Origin: Bdellovibrio sp. GT3
GTDB taxonomy: Bacteria; Bdellovibrionota; Bdellovibrionia; Bdellovibrionales; Bdellovibrionaceae
Direction of reading: 5' to 3'
Assembly (NCBI RefSeq): GCF_037996765.1
Contig: NZ_JBBNAD010000005.1
Span: forward strand, 962,001 to 1,026,000
DNA length: 64,000 bases
A model generated the notes under the pieces. It searched no databases and had not been told where the DNA came from. It saw only the letters and a program-made list of their open reading frames with translations. Position 1 is the stretch's first letter; every line of letters begins with the position of its first letter. Shown here one piece after another: positions 17,914-27,111 of the stretch. Position numbers and translations under genes: made by a program.

Positions 17914-20637
17914 TTAGAGGCCCAGCGTGCTGCGAACTTTTGTGAAGGCATCGCCCAGCTTGGAGCGATCCGGAGCTGCACCTTGTGCGAAATCCGGTCT
18001 GCCGCCACCTTTACCGCCCATGATTGCGGCTACTTCCTTCAGAACGTCTCCGGCTTTGTGGTCGCCAGTAATGTCTTTGGAAACAGATACAATAATAGGG
18101 TTTGAGCCATCACCTTGACCCACGACCACAACAATTCCGGATTGGATTTTGTTTTTCAAGTCGTCAGTGACTTTTGCCAAAACTTCGCGGTCATCCATCG
18201 GCACATCTGCCAGAACAAGTTTGGCGGCAACGCCGGATTTGGATTTAAACGTCATCGCTTTGCCAGCCAACTCGTCAACATTCACTTGGCCACCTTGAAG
18301 TTTCTTGATTTCCTTCTCAAGGGATTTGACCTGCTCTTTGATAGTCTCAACACGGTTTGCAAGTGTTGCCTTTTCGCCAGTGATTTCAAGGTGCTTCAAG
18401 TAGTGAGCGGATTTTTGCAATCCTGCCGCAGCCAATGCTTCATCCAAATGAACAATGGAGTTCATTGCGTATTTAACCGCTGCATCGCCAGTGATGGCTT
18501 CCACGCGACGAACGCCAGAGCTTACGCCGGATTCAGACACGATTTTAAAGAAGCGGATGCTGGAAGTGTTCTTCACGTGAGTTCCACCGCACAGCTCGCA
18601 AGAGAAATCCCCCATAGTCAGAACGCGTACGTCTGTGGAGTATTTTTCACCGAACAAGGCCATAGCCCCTTTTTCGATGGCTTGTTTGTGTGGCATCAAC
18701 TCAGTTTGCACATCCAGGCTGCGAGCGATCTGCTCGTTCACCATGTCTTCGATCTTGCGGATCTCTTCTGTGCTTACCGGTTTGTTGTGTGTGAAGTCGA
18801 AGCGAGTTTTTTCAGCATCAACCAGGGAGCCCGCTTGTGTCACGTGAACACCTAGAACTTTACGAAGTGCTGCGTGCAACAAGTGAGTTGCGGAGTGGTT
18901 GCTGGCTGTGTTTCTTCTTTCAACAGGATCAACGCCAGTCACCACTTTTGCGCCGACCTTGAAGGAACCGTGTTCCACTTCCACATGATGAAGAACAATG
19001 TCGTCAATTTTAGTCGTATTGGCAACGCGGGCACGGTTGGTATCAAGCATGATGTAACCAACGTCGCCGGCCTGGCCGCCGCCTTCTCCGTAGAATGTTG
19101 TCGCATCAAGGATGATCAAGCCGGTGTCGCCCGTTTTAAGCTCGTTAACAACGGATTGACCGTTGGACAGGGCCATCACCGTACCATCACCGATAGTGCC
19201 GTTGTATCCCAGGAATGTTACGGATTTTCCGGACTGCAAGTAGTCCTTTGCAAACTTAATCATGTGAGCTTCGTCAGCTCCCATGGATTTGCCTTTCCAA
19301 GAAGCCTTGGATTTGGCGCGATTTGCTTCCATCTCTTTTTCGAAAGCCTCTTCGTTCACTTCGATGCCGTTTTCATTCGCAATCACGCGAGTAAGATCAG
19401 CAGGGAAGCCGTAAGTGTCGTACATGCGGAATACCACTTCGCCGGAAAGTTCTTTTGTTCCAGCTGCTTTGGCTTTGGCAAGTTCTGTAGTCAGGATCTC
19501 AGTGCCTTTATCCAGCGTCGCCAAGAAACGATCTTCTTCGTCACGGATGGTATTCAGGATATGATCACGACGAGTCACAAGCTCAGGGTAAACGGCACCC
19601 ATGGAGTCGATCAAAGCTTCAGCCATACCTGGCAAGAAAGACTTATCAGCAGAAAGCTTACGACCATAACGAATCGCACGTCTCATGATTCGGCGAAGAA
19701 CGTAACCACGGCCTTCGTTTGATGGCAATGCACCGTCAGCAATCAGGAATGAAGTGGAACGGCAGTGGTCAGCAAGAACGCGAAGTGCAGATGTTGTTTC
19801 TGCGGCTTTTGCGTCTGTTGCCAATACCTTTTTGTCTGAGATGTATTTTACGTTTCCGATTTTGCAAGCAAGTTGAATCATCGGTTGGAACAAATCCGTA
19901 TCGTAGTTGTTGAACTGACCCTGCATAGCTGCAGTCACGCGCTCCAGACCTGCACCTGTGTCCACAGACGGTTTTGGCAGTGGAGTCAAAGTTCCTGGAG
20001 GATTTTCAAAGTACTGCATGAATACCAAGTTCCAGATTTCCACGAAACGGTCTTCACCAGCTTCGATACCTTTGAACGGATCTGCAATTGTTCCAGCGTC
20101 AGGGCCGTGATCGTAGAAGATCTCTGTACAAGGACCGCAAGGACCGGTGTCGCCCATTTTCCAGAAATTGTCTTTGTCGAAGCGGAAGATGCGATCGCGA
20201 GGGATGCCTTCCTGGTTGTGCCAAATGTCGGCTGCTTCATCGTCAGAAATGTGAACCGTTACATAAAGCTTTTCTTTTGGAATCGCCAAAGTTTTTGTCA
20301 GGAATTCCCAAGCAAAGTGAATCGCGTCTTTCTTAAAGTAGTCACCAAAAGAAAAGTTACCCAACATTTCAAAGAATGTGTGGTGACGTGCTGTGAAGCC
20401 CACGTTTTCCAAGTCATTGTGTTTACCACCAGCGCGCACGCATTTTTGCGAAGTCACGGCACGAGAGTAATCCCTTTTCTCAAGACCCAGGAAAGTGTTT
20501 TTGAACTGATTCATTCCGGCGTTTGCGAAAAGCAACGTCGGATCGTTCTCAGGGATCAATGAAGAAGAGGAGACAGCTTTGTGTCCGTTCTTCTCGAAGT
20601 ATTTAATAAAAGCATTTCTGATCTCAGAGCTTTTCAT
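17914..20637 (-). CDS. alaS: Alanine-tRNA ligase
   Basis: A class II synthetase that charges tRNA-Ala. The start is the ATG at 20637, giving the family N-terminus MKSSEIRNAFIKYFEKNGH and a normal 907 residues. Visible blocks: LLFANAGMNQFKNTFLG and FTARHHTFFEMLGNFSFGDYF (catalytic domain), the editing-domain zinc site NHSATHLLHAALR with CGGTHV, and the C-Ala domain ending in GGRPDFAQG. It overlaps the 3' end of recX by 14 nt on the same strand. Confidence 0.97.
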   Translation of the reverse strand: MKSSEIRNAFIKYFEKNGHKAVSSSSLIPENDPTLLFANAGMNQFKNTFLGLEKRDYSRAVTSQKCVRAGGKHNDLENVGFTARHHTFFEMLGNFSFGDYFKKDAIHFAWEFLTKTLAIPKEKLYVTVHISDDEAADIWHNQEGIPRDRIFRFDKDNFWKMGDTGPCGPCTEIFYDHGPDAGTIADPFKGIEAGEDRFVEIWNLVFMQYFENPPGTLTPLPKPSVDTGAGLERVTAAMQGQFNNYDTDLFQPMIQLACKIGNVKYISDKKVLATDAKAAETTSALRVLADHCRSTSFLIADGALPSNEGRGYVLRRIMRRAIRYGRKLSADKSFLPGMAEALIDSMGAVYPELVTRRDHILNTIRDEEDRFLATLDKGTEILTTELAKAKAAGTKELSGEVVFRMYDTYGFPADLTRVIANENGIEVNEEAFEKEMEANRAKSKASWKGKSMGADEAHMIKFAKDYLQSGKSVTFLGYNGTIGDGTVMALSNGQSVVNELKTGDTGLIILDATTFYGEGGGQAGDVGYIMLDTNRARVANTTKIDDIVLHHVEVEHGSFKVGAKVVTGVDPVERRNTASNHSATHLLHAALRKVLGVHVTQAGSLVDAEKTRFDFTHNKPVSTEEIRKIEDMVNEQIARSLDVQTELMPHKQAIEKGAMALFGEKYSTDVRVLTMGDFSCELCGGTHVKNTSSIRFFKIVSESGVSSGVRRVEAITGDAAVKYAMNSIVHLDEALAAAGLQKSAHYLKHLEITGEKATLANRVETIKEQVKSLEKEIKKLQGGQVNVDELAGKAMTFKSKSGVAAKLVLADVPMDDREVLAKVTDDLKNKIQSGIVVVVGQGDGSNPIIVSVSKDITGDHKAGDVLKEVAAIMGGKGGGRPDFAQGAAPDRSKLGDAFTKVRSTLGL

Positions 20638-21109
20638 AGATAACCTTTCTAACGGTCTCGGAATCAAACCCACGGGCAGCAAGCAGGCGTCCTACGCGCG
20701 CTTTGTCCTCATGGGAAAATTTAAAATCTTCATCAAACTTGTTGGCAACAATGGCCAGTGCCTTTTTCAGTTCAAGTGCACTGTCGGTCTCTATTGAAGG
20801 AAGGCCTTTTTCCTCAAGGTAACCGTTAATATAGTTTATACCTTTGTTGCGCAGGTGGAGCATGTCTGCCAATCGATAGGCAAGTTCCGAAGGCTCCTCC
20901 AACCAATTCTTATCCTTGGCATAGGAAATGGCTTCTTCGATTGCTTCGAGTCCACCCTCAACATCTGCAAACTTGCCGGACAATTTCGTTCTGAGTTCTG
21001 CTTCAGAATGTTCGCGACGTGCAATTATATCCATGATCTTGCGTTTGGCAGCGATCTTGGTTTCCTTGCTTTCATCCAGTTTTTGTTGCGGGTCTTTTTG
21101 TTCAGACAT
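20624..21109 (-). CDS. recX: Regulatory protein RecX
   Basis: A 161-residue, all-helical protein that binds and modulates RecA filaments. Three repeats of about 50 residues are visible: DIIARREHSEAELRTKL, then the region around LADMLHLRNKGINYINGYLEEKGL, then ARVGRLLAARGFDSETVRKVI. The start is the ATG at 21109 (MSEQKD); the longer frame reads into the next gene's promoter. The end overlaps alaS. The pairing with alaS is common in bacteria, but recA itself is about 5 kb away on the other strand. Confidence 0.85.
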   Translation of the reverse strand: MSEQKDPQQKLDESKETKIAAKRKIMDIIARREHSEAELRTKLSGKFADVEGGLEAIEEAISYAKDKNWLEEPSELAYRLADMLHLRNKGINYINGYLEEKGLPSIETDSALELKKALAIVANKFDEDFKFSHEDKARVGRLLAARGFDSETVRKVIYEKL

Positions 21110-21144
21110 AGGCAGTTCCAAACTACTGTTACTGCCTAAGCAAG

Positions 21145-22296
21145 TCATGCTTTTTTCAGTGTAATTTCGGTCAGTTCGCAGAAGGTGCCAAGCCGTAAAC
21201 TAGGCCCCCAGTAACCCGTTCCTTGATTGACATAGAGCTGCATATTTTTAATGCGGTAAAGGCCTTTCGGGTAGCGCTGAAAGAAAACGATCAGGAAGTT
21301 CCAAGGGAAGAACTGTCCACCGTGTGTATGCCCGGAAAGTTGCAGATCGAAGCCTTTGTCGCAGGCTTTGTCGGCAATGGCGGGTTGATGCGCCAGGAAA
21401 ATCTTGAAAGCCTCAGGTTTCTGTTCGGAAACCAGCTTTTCAAGGTCGGCGGGTTCCTTGCCAAACTGGCGGGCCGCCGGGTCAGCGATTCCTGAAATCT
21501 GCAAGGTCGCGCCGTTGATTTCAAGGGTTTCGGTTTGATTCACAAGTACGTGATAACCGATGGAGCGGAATGCGGCTAAGCCCTCGTCAATATTCCAGTA
21601 GTACTCGTGGTTGCCGGCCACAAAATAGCAACCATGCTTTGCGCGAACAGTTTTAAGCAGATCAAATTCGGGCAGATGGCGAATGGCGTGATCGTCCAGA
21701 ATGTCACCTGTGAAAACCACAATATCAGCATCCAGTTGATTGATCTTGCTTACTAAATTGCGCACGAAATTGACCGGCAGGCCCGCTGCCAGATGCAGAT
21801 CTGTAACGTGCACGATGCGCAGATTGTTTAAGCCCGAAGGCAGTTTGTCGAATTGAACATTCAGTTTGATGACCTTGGCGCCCAATCGGACCACCAAAGT
21901 TCCCAGCAAAAGTAAAATAAATGGAACCACCAAAAGAATTCCCGTGGCCTGGGCGCTGTAAAGCTGGGTGCCGACAAACTCAGGCTGGGTGAAATTCAAA
22001 ATAAAACCCACCAGATCACGCAGTATTACGAAGGAAAGTAAAAAGCTCATATAGGCCATCGAGAAATGGGCGGCGCTGAAATAGGGATCATGCCATGGTT
22101 TCGGCGTGGAGCGTGCCTCACTTCGCGACCAGAAAAACAATGGCATTGAGATGACGATGGCAAACAAAGTCGCAACGAATCCGACAACAAACAGGGCTTG
22201 TCCGATTGAAAGATCAGCATGCCTTACCAATTGATGGGTTATGTAAATAAAAATCGCAAAGAACAAACCGACGATAATCGCTTTAAATGCTGCCAT
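21145..22296 (-). CDS. Membrane-bound metallophosphoesterase
   Basis: A 383-residue protein with four or five N-terminal membrane helices (residues 1-155) and a C-terminal calcineurin-like phosphoesterase domain. The metal-binding motifs are DLHLA, GDILDD, GNHEYYW and the late HTHGGQFFP. This layout is that of YkuE/YaeI-type enzymes, which may act on membrane lipids or cell-wall precursors; the substrate is not known. It is divergent from the acyl-CoA synthetase gene, with a shared 107-bp gap. Confidence 0.87.
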   Translation of the reverse strand: MAAFKAIIVGLFFAIFIYITHQLVRHADLSIGQALFVVGFVATLFAIVISMPLFFWSRSEARSTPKPWHDPYFSAAHFSMAYMSFLLSFVILRDLVGFILNFTQPEFVGTQLYSAQATGILLVVPFILLLLGTLVVRLGAKVIKLNVQFDKLPSGLNNLRIVHVTDLHLAAGLPVNFVRNLVSKINQLDADIVVFTGDILDDHAIRHLPEFDLLKTVRAKHGCYFVAGNHEYYWNIDEGLAAFRSIGYHVLVNQTETLEINGATLQISGIADPAARQFGKEPADLEKLVSEQKPEAFKIFLAHQPAIADKACDKGFDLQLSGHTHGGQFFPWNFLIVFFQRYPKGLYRIKNMQLYVNQGTGYWGPSLRLGTFCELTEITLKKA

Positions 22297-22403
22297 TCCA
22301 TTTTTATATCACGGGGGATTGTGTTTGCACAGGAAGTTGCAAAAACACAAATCCTCGAAGAGGCGCGTCAGTGATAAAATTTTATGAATGGTGGAGGTGT
22401 GTA

Positions 22404-24113
22404 GTGGCAATGAATAATGACTTCAAACAAGCTCGGGACTTTCTAATTTTGCATCGTGCGGATTACGACTATGCCACCAGAGAGTTTAAATGGCCGGAGC
22501 TGGTGAATTTTAATTGGGCCTTGGATTACTTTGACCCGATGGCTGAGGGCAACGGCAATCTGGCTTTGTGGATCACAGGTGGGGAAGGCAAGGAAGAGAA
22601 GTACACTTTCGCAGACATGTCGGCCCGCTCCTCTCAAGTGGCAAATTATCTTCGTCGGCTGGGGTTGAAGCGTGGGGATCACGTTTTGATGTACATGGGA
22701 AACGAAACGGCTTTGTGGGAATTGATGCTGGCTTGCATGAAGCTGGGTGCGGTGATGATTCCGACCAGTCCCTTGGTTTCATTGGATGAACTTCAGGATA
22801 GATTGGTTCGCGGCGAAGTGAAGTTGATTGCAACCACAGTGCGCGATGCTGGGAAGTTTGACGTTCAGACGCCGTCGGCAATCAAGCTGACAGTGGACGG
22901 GTCTTTCGAGGGCTGGCAGAACTATGCCGATGCCACTCAGGAAAGTGCGGAGTTTAAACCTGACGGTGATACCAAGGCGACAGATCCACTTCTGCTTTAT
23001 TTTACTTCGGGAACGACGGCGAAACCCAAAATTGTTGAACACTCTCATCAAAGTTATCCGGTGGGACATTTATCAACGATGTATTGGATCGGTTTGCGTC
23101 CCGGCGACATTCACATGAATGTCAGTTCTCCGGGTTGGGCCAAGCATGCATGGAGCAGCTTCTTTGCTCCATGGAATGCAGAAGCGACGGTGTTTATCCA
23201 TCGCCATGAACGCTTTGACGCCAAAATCATGATGGAGACGATGGAAAAAAACCGCGTCACTTCGGTGTGCGCGCCACCCACAGTATGGCGAATGTTGGCT
23301 GCGGAGGGTTTAAATCAGTACAAAATGAATTTGCGTGAAGCGGTCAGCGCCGGAGAGCCTTTGGATGCGGAGATCATTCGCACTTATCAGGATGCGTGGA
23401 AGGTGACCTTGCGTGATGGCTATGGTCAGACTGAAACCACTGCGCAAATAGGAAACTGTCCGGGTCAGGAAGTGCATCCAGGTACAATGGGAAAACCATT
23501 GCCGGGTTATAAAATCGCTCTCTTGGATCGGGACAATAACCCCGCTGACGAAGGGGAAGTTTGCATTGATTTGGGTGCCCGTGCCATTGGTGTTATGACG
23601 GGATACCGGGAGTCTGATATTGCGAAAAATACGACGGCCTCCTACTACCGAACTGGTGATATGGCGGCAAAGGGTGAGCACGGTGATTTTGTTTTTGTGG
23701 GACGCGGAGATGATGTGTTTAAGTGTTCGGACTATCGCATCAGTCCGTTTGAAATTGAAAGCGTGCTGCTTGAGCATCCGGCTGTGCGCGAGGTGGCCGT
23801 GATTCCAAGCCCGCATCCGTTGAGGCAGAATGTCCCGAAGGCTGTAATCTTTTTAGCTAAAGGTATGGAGCCGACCCGGGAGCTCGCATTGCAAATATTG
23901 AATCACTCACGTTCACGTTTGACCCCATTTAAACGTGTACGCCGTCTTGAATTTGGTGACTTGCCTAAGACTGCCTCAGGCAAAATTCGTCGGGTGGAGT
24001 TGCGTGTTCGTGAGCAAAAACGAGTAGCTGCGAATGAAAAATCCCAATATGAGTTCTGGGAGGAGGATTTCAAAGCGGTCCTGCCTGAAAGTTGGTCTCA
24101 GGATCTGCCATAG
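22404..24113 (+). CDS. Acyl-CoA synthetase (AMP-forming, medium-chain type)
   Basis: Start set at the GTG at 22404, six bases after GGAGG; an ATG at 22410 is the alternative. The 569-residue enzyme activates a fatty acid to acyl-AMP and then acyl-CoA. Motifs in order: P-loop-like YFTSGTTAKPK, DGYGQTETT, GDMAAKGEHGDFVFVGRGDD and the catalytic lysine region LPKTASGKIRR near the C-terminus. The overall form (WPELVNFNWALDYFD at the start) is that of the medium-chain/acetyl-CoA synthetase subfamily. No other fatty-acid genes are adjacent, so chain length is uncertain. Confidence 0.88.
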   Translation: MAMNNDFKQARDFLILHRADYDYATREFKWPELVNFNWALDYFDPMAEGNGNLALWITGGEGKEEKYTFADMSARSSQVANYLRRLGLKRGDHVLMYMGNETALWELMLACMKLGAVMIPTSPLVSLDELQDRLVRGEVKLIATTVRDAGKFDVQTPSAIKLTVDGSFEGWQNYADATQESAEFKPDGDTKATDPLLLYFTSGTTAKPKIVEHSHQSYPVGHLSTMYWIGLRPGDIHMNVSSPGWAKHAWSSFFAPWNAEATVFIHRHERFDAKIMMETMEKNRVTSVCAPPTVWRMLAAEGLNQYKMNLREAVSAGEPLDAEIIRTYQDAWKVTLRDGYGQTETTAQIGNCPGQEVHPGTMGKPLPGYKIALLDRDNNPADEGEVCIDLGARAIGVMTGYRESDIAKNTTASYYRTGDMAAKGEHGDFVFVGRGDDVFKCSDYRISPFEIESVLLEHPAVREVAVIPSPHPLRQNVPKAVIFLAKGMEPTRELALQILNHSRSRLTPFKRVRRLEFGDLPKTASGKIRRVELRVREQKRVAANEKSQYEFWEEDFKAVLPESWSQDLP

Positions 24114-24258
24114 GTAGTGTGGACTAATATGCACTCGCATTCGAAAAATATTGGACGTAGTTCCGGCGCAGATGTCCTCTTTTCTTGATTAAATTGAAGT
24201 CACCAACCTGGAGTGGAGATCTTGGTTGGTGATGTTCATAAACAACTGGAGAGAGGTT

Positions 24259-24558
24259 ATGTTGGAGCAAGAGAAGGAAGTTGCAAGAGAGACGGGAAAA
24301 AAAATCTTACATTCTATTTTGCATGAGATGTTGGATCATGCGGAGAAGGTCGTTGTGAACTACTCAGTGGGCGAACGCACGACGGTCTACAGAGTCGAGT
24401 GTCATCCACAAAGTCTGGGTCAGCTGATTGGCTCAAAGGGAAAAAACATCGGCGGCATCCGTGCGGTGATTTCAGCAATGATGGCAAGAAAAGGCATTCG
24501 CGCTATTATCGAGATCCCTTATGTGGCCCAGAACAATCGAATGGAATTTGCAGAGTAG
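24259..24558 (+). CDS. KH-domain RNA-binding protein, KhpA-like
   Basis: A 99-residue protein with one KH domain: VVVNYSVGERTTVYRVECH, then LIGSKGKNIGGIRAVISAMMARKG. The GxxG loop (GSKG) is intact. KhpA proteins bind RNA broadly and affect cell size and small-RNA action in other bacteria. Start at the ATG at 24259, seven bases after GGAG. The family norm is about 75-80 residues; here about 20 extra helical residues precede the domain. Confidence 0.8.
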   Translation: MLEQEKEVARETGKKILHSILHEMLDHAEKVVVNYSVGERTTVYRVECHPQSLGQLIGSKGKNIGGIRAVISAMMARKGIRAIIEIPYVAQNNRMEFAE

Positions 24559-24821
24559 TGTTCAGATTGGCGAAGCTCTCTCGAAGTGCAAGTCTTCCGT
24601 GGCACTTCGTAAAGAGAGAGAGCCTCGCTTCAAAATATAATCAAAAGCGGACCTTCAGTATTAGGCAGGTCCGCCGCCAAAGTCGAATCGCTAATTTTAA
24701 TACCACCCATAAGTTTAACTCGTTGCGACACGCCTAAGTATTGGGCGCTCAAACCCCGCCGAAGCGCAGCGAAGGAGGGATTGGGATTGCCTCCTTTTAG
24801 GGGGCGTCGTACCTCTGTGGA
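24559..24821. other. Intergenic stretch with two hairpins
   Basis: It holds a long imperfect hairpin at 24575-24623 (GCTCTCTC/GAGAGAGC plus CGAAGTGC/GCACTTCG, with a 6-nt bulge on one side and a 12-nt loop) and a second, AAGGAGG/CCTCCTT at 24772-24796, followed by a short T run. The first probably marks the end of the KH gene transcript, although it has no T tract. No convincing ORF was seen. Confidence 0.5.
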
Positions 24822-25301
24822 ATGAGAAAATTCCTTCTTAAATTGGCTACATTTTTTGGCGTCGGCCTGAGTCCCAAGGCGCCGGGAACCGTTGCTACAA
24901 TTGCTACAGTCCCAGTGGTTTTGCTTTTTAACTGGGCGGGCCCGTTGTTTTACATGGTCGCAACTGTGATCTTGTTAGGTTTGGGAATTTTGGCGGCGCA
25001 AGCCTACGAGGATGTTAAGGGTGGTCATGATCACAGCGAAATCGTTATCGATGAAGTTGTTGGTTTTCTGGTCGCAATGGTTTGGATGCCTTTGACGTGG
25101 CAGGCCATTCTAATTGGTTTTGTGTTGTTCAGATTGCTGGACATTACGAAGCCTTTATTCATAGGATATTTAGATAAGAAGATCCAAGGAGGTCTTGGTG
25201 TGATGGTTGATGACGTTGCCGCTGGTATTGTTGTCAGTCTGATCATGCAGTTTCTTTACACTCAAACCAACTGGTTGGGTGCACAGGTTTTGGTCGGTTA
25301 A
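24822..25301 (+). CDS. pgpA: Phosphatidylglycerophosphatase A
   Basis: Removes the phosphate from phosphatidylglycerophosphate at the inner membrane. The 159-residue protein has the PgpA pattern: GLSPKAPGTVATI at the start, then DHSEIVIDEVVGF (metal-binding acidic residues), FRLLDITKP and GGLGVMVDDVAAG, between four or five membrane helices. The stop codon directly abuts the start of the CinA-type gene, so they are cotranscribed. Confidence 0.92.
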   Translation: MRKFLLKLATFFGVGLSPKAPGTVATIATVPVVLLFNWAGPLFYMVATVILLGLGILAAQAYEDVKGGHDHSEIVIDEVVGFLVAMVWMPLTWQAILIGFVLFRLLDITKPLFIGYLDKKIQGGLGVMVDDVAAGIVVSLIMQFLYTQTNWLGAQVLVG

Positions 25302-25790
25302 ATGACTGAGTCACGTGATAAGAAGCTCCAAGAGTTCATTCGATCCCTTCGCGACCAAAAACTCACAGTGGGTTTTGCGGAAAGTTGTACTGGAGGTGCA
25401 CTTTCGGCTTTTTTGACAGAGCAAGCAGGTATATCCGACATCTTTTTAGGCTCTGTGGTTTCTTACTCTAACGAGGCGAAGGTGGATCTTCTGGGGGTCC
25501 GTCGAGACACTCTCATGCAAGAGGGTGCGGTGAGCGAGTCAGTCGCTCGTCAAATGGCGCACGGAGTGCGTCGACAGCTGAAAACAGATTGGTCTGTGGC
25601 AGTTACAGGTATTGCTGGTCCGAGCGGTGGAACACCGACGAAGCCAGTGGGCACTGTATGCTTCGCCATTGTTGGTCCGGGCTTTGAAAGCTCTCGAAAG
25701 GAATTCTTTTCGGGAGATCGCAAAACCATCCAGCAAGCGGCAGTGGACTTGTCCGTAAGTTGGCTGTGTGAAGTTCTCGACAGGAAATAA
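25302..25790 (+). CDS. pncC: CinA C-terminal-domain protein (nicotinamide-nucleotide amidase)
   Basis: A 162-residue stand-alone CinA C-terminal domain. VGFAESCTGGALSAFLT near residue 24 carries the catalytic Ser and Lys-Ser-Tyr neighbourhood; VVSYSNEAK, SVAVTGIAGPSGGTPTKPVGTVCF and the C-terminal SWLCEVLDRK complete the fold. Such proteins deamidate nicotinamide mononucleotide. It starts immediately after the pgpA stop and lies 80 bp before recA, an association (cinA-recA) seen in many bacteria. Confidence 0.9.
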   Translation: MTESRDKKLQEFIRSLRDQKLTVGFAESCTGGALSAFLTEQAGISDIFLGSVVSYSNEAKVDLLGVRRDTLMQEGAVSESVARQMAHGVRRQLKTDWSVAVTGIAGPSGGTPTKPVGTVCFAIVGPGFESSRKEFFSGDRKTIQQAAVDLSVSWLCEVLDRK

Positions 25791-25870
25791 AAGAAAGTAG
25801 CCCCCGGCTGCTAAAAATTAACAATAAGAATTGTGGTGAGGAACCACATAAATAGAGAGGGACTAGGCAG

Positions 25871-27013
25871 ATGGCAAATACAACTGTTGCAGATGCAAAA
25901 GCACAAAACGAGAAAAACAAAGCCTTGGAATTGGCAGTTTCGTCTATCGAAAAGCAATTCGGTAAAGGTTCAATCATGCGTCTGGGCGCGAACGACTCTT
26001 TGGTTAAAGACGTTGAAGCGATCAGCACTGGCGCGTTGAGCTTGGACTTGGCTCTTGGTATCGGCGGTCTTCCTAAAGGTCGTATCGTGGAAATCTACGG
26101 ACCTGAATCTTCTGGCAAAACAACTCTTTGCTTGTCCGTTATCGCTCAAGCTCAGAAAAAAGGCGGCGTTGTTGCATTCGTGGATGCAGAGCACGCTTTG
26201 GACGTAAACTACGCTCGTAAATTGGGTGTTAACACTGAAGACATGTTGATCTCTCAACCAGACACTGGTGAGCAAGCTCTTGAGATCGTGGAAACTCTGG
26301 TTCGCTCTGGCGCGATCGACGTACTAGTTGTCGACTCCGTAGCGGCTTTGGTTCCTCGCGCAGAGATCGAAGGCGACATGGGTGATTCTCACGTGGGTCT
26401 TCAAGCTCGTTTGATGTCTCAAGCTCTTCGTAAATTGACAGCAGCTGTGAACCGTTCAAACACACTGGTTATCTTCATCAACCAACTTCGTATGAAAATC
26501 GGTGTGATGTTCGGTAACCCGGAAACAACTACTGGTGGTAACGCGTTGAAATTCTACTCTTCTGTTCGTTTGGATGTACGCCGTGTGGGCGCGATCAAAA
26601 ACGGTGAGGACGTAACTGGTAACCGTACAGCAGTTAAAGTTGTGAAAAACAAAATGGCTCCTCCGTTCACTAAAGTTGAATTCGACTTGATGTACGGTGA
26701 AGGTATTTCTGAAGAAGGTGACTTGCTGGATTTGGCAGTGACTGCAAACATGGTTGAAAAATCTGGTGCATGGTTCTCCATCAATGGCGAGCGCATGGGT
26801 CAAGGCCGTGATGCTGCTAAGAACTTCTTGAAAGATCACCCAGAGTACATGACTGATCTTCGCAACAAAATCCTGGCTGCAAATGGTATCGGCAAGCTTT
26901 TGATCGATGCTGAAGGTAACAACGGCGAAGACCATGAAGGTACTGAGCCAATGGAGATGCCAACTGAAGATGCAGCTCCGAAAAAAGAAAAAGTAAAAAA
27001 GGCTAAGCACTAG
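25871..27013 (+). CDS. recA: Recombinase A
   Basis: Catalyses strand exchange in homologous recombination and promotes LexA self-cleavage. The 380-residue protein has the Walker A motif [10 protein letters not shown], the Walker B segment [10 protein letters not shown], the [22 protein letters not shown] region with loop L2, and a Lys/Glu-rich C-terminal tail. Codon use is noticeably more biased than its neighbours, as expected for an abundant protein. No TTACnnnGTAA LexA site, reported for Bdellovibrio lexA, was seen in the 80 bp upstream, which fits a recA not repressed by LexA. Confidence 0.98.
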   Translation: MANTTVADAKAQNEKNKALELAVSSIEKQFGKGSIMRLGANDSLVKDVEAISTGALSLDLALGIGGLPKGRIVEIYGPESSGKTTLCLSVIAQAQKKGGVVAFVDAEHALDVNYARKLGVNTEDMLISQPDTGEQALEIVETLVRSGAIDVLVVDSVAALVPRAEIEGDMGDSHVGLQARLMSQALRKLTAAVNRSNTLVIFINQLRMKIGVMFGNPETTTGGNALKFYSSVRLDVRRVGAIKNGEDVTGNRTAVKVVKNKMAPPFTKVEFDLMYGEGISEEGDLLDLAVTANMVEKSGAWFSINGERMGQGRDAAKNFLKDHPEYMTDLRNKILAANGIGKLLIDAEGNNGEDHEGTEPMEMPTEDAAPKKEKVKKAKH

Positions 27014-27040
27014 TTGCTGCCGAAAGATATGAACATTGGA

Positions 27041-27071
27041 AACCCGCTCTTAAAAGGAGCGGGTTTTTTTA
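27041..27071 (+). terminator. Rho-independent terminator after recA
   Basis: Stem AACCCGCTC(t) / (g)GAGCGGGTT followed by a run of T, 28 bp after the recA stop. Confidence 0.9.
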
Positions 27072-27111
27072 TTTCATTGCCTGCCCCCAGTGATGGGCTT
27101 ATTTTGGGTAA

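Noticed and set aside
18115-18855. Long plus-strand ORFs across alaS (also 18874-19722 and 19873-20562)
   Set aside because: alaS is certain from its motifs; these frames have no recognisable domain.
24399-24737. Plus-strand ORF overlapping the KH gene and the following gap
   Set aside because: It reads through the hairpin at 24575-24623 in a different frame from the KH domain and has no signal of coding.
25791-25870. LexA operator before recA
   Set aside because: No TTACnnnGTAA or CTG-N10-CAG site was seen in this gap.
25970-26275. Long antisense ORF inside recA (and others at 26229-26465 and 26456-27010)
   Set aside because: They mirror the biased codon use of recA and carry no ribosome-binding site or domain; antiparallel shadows.
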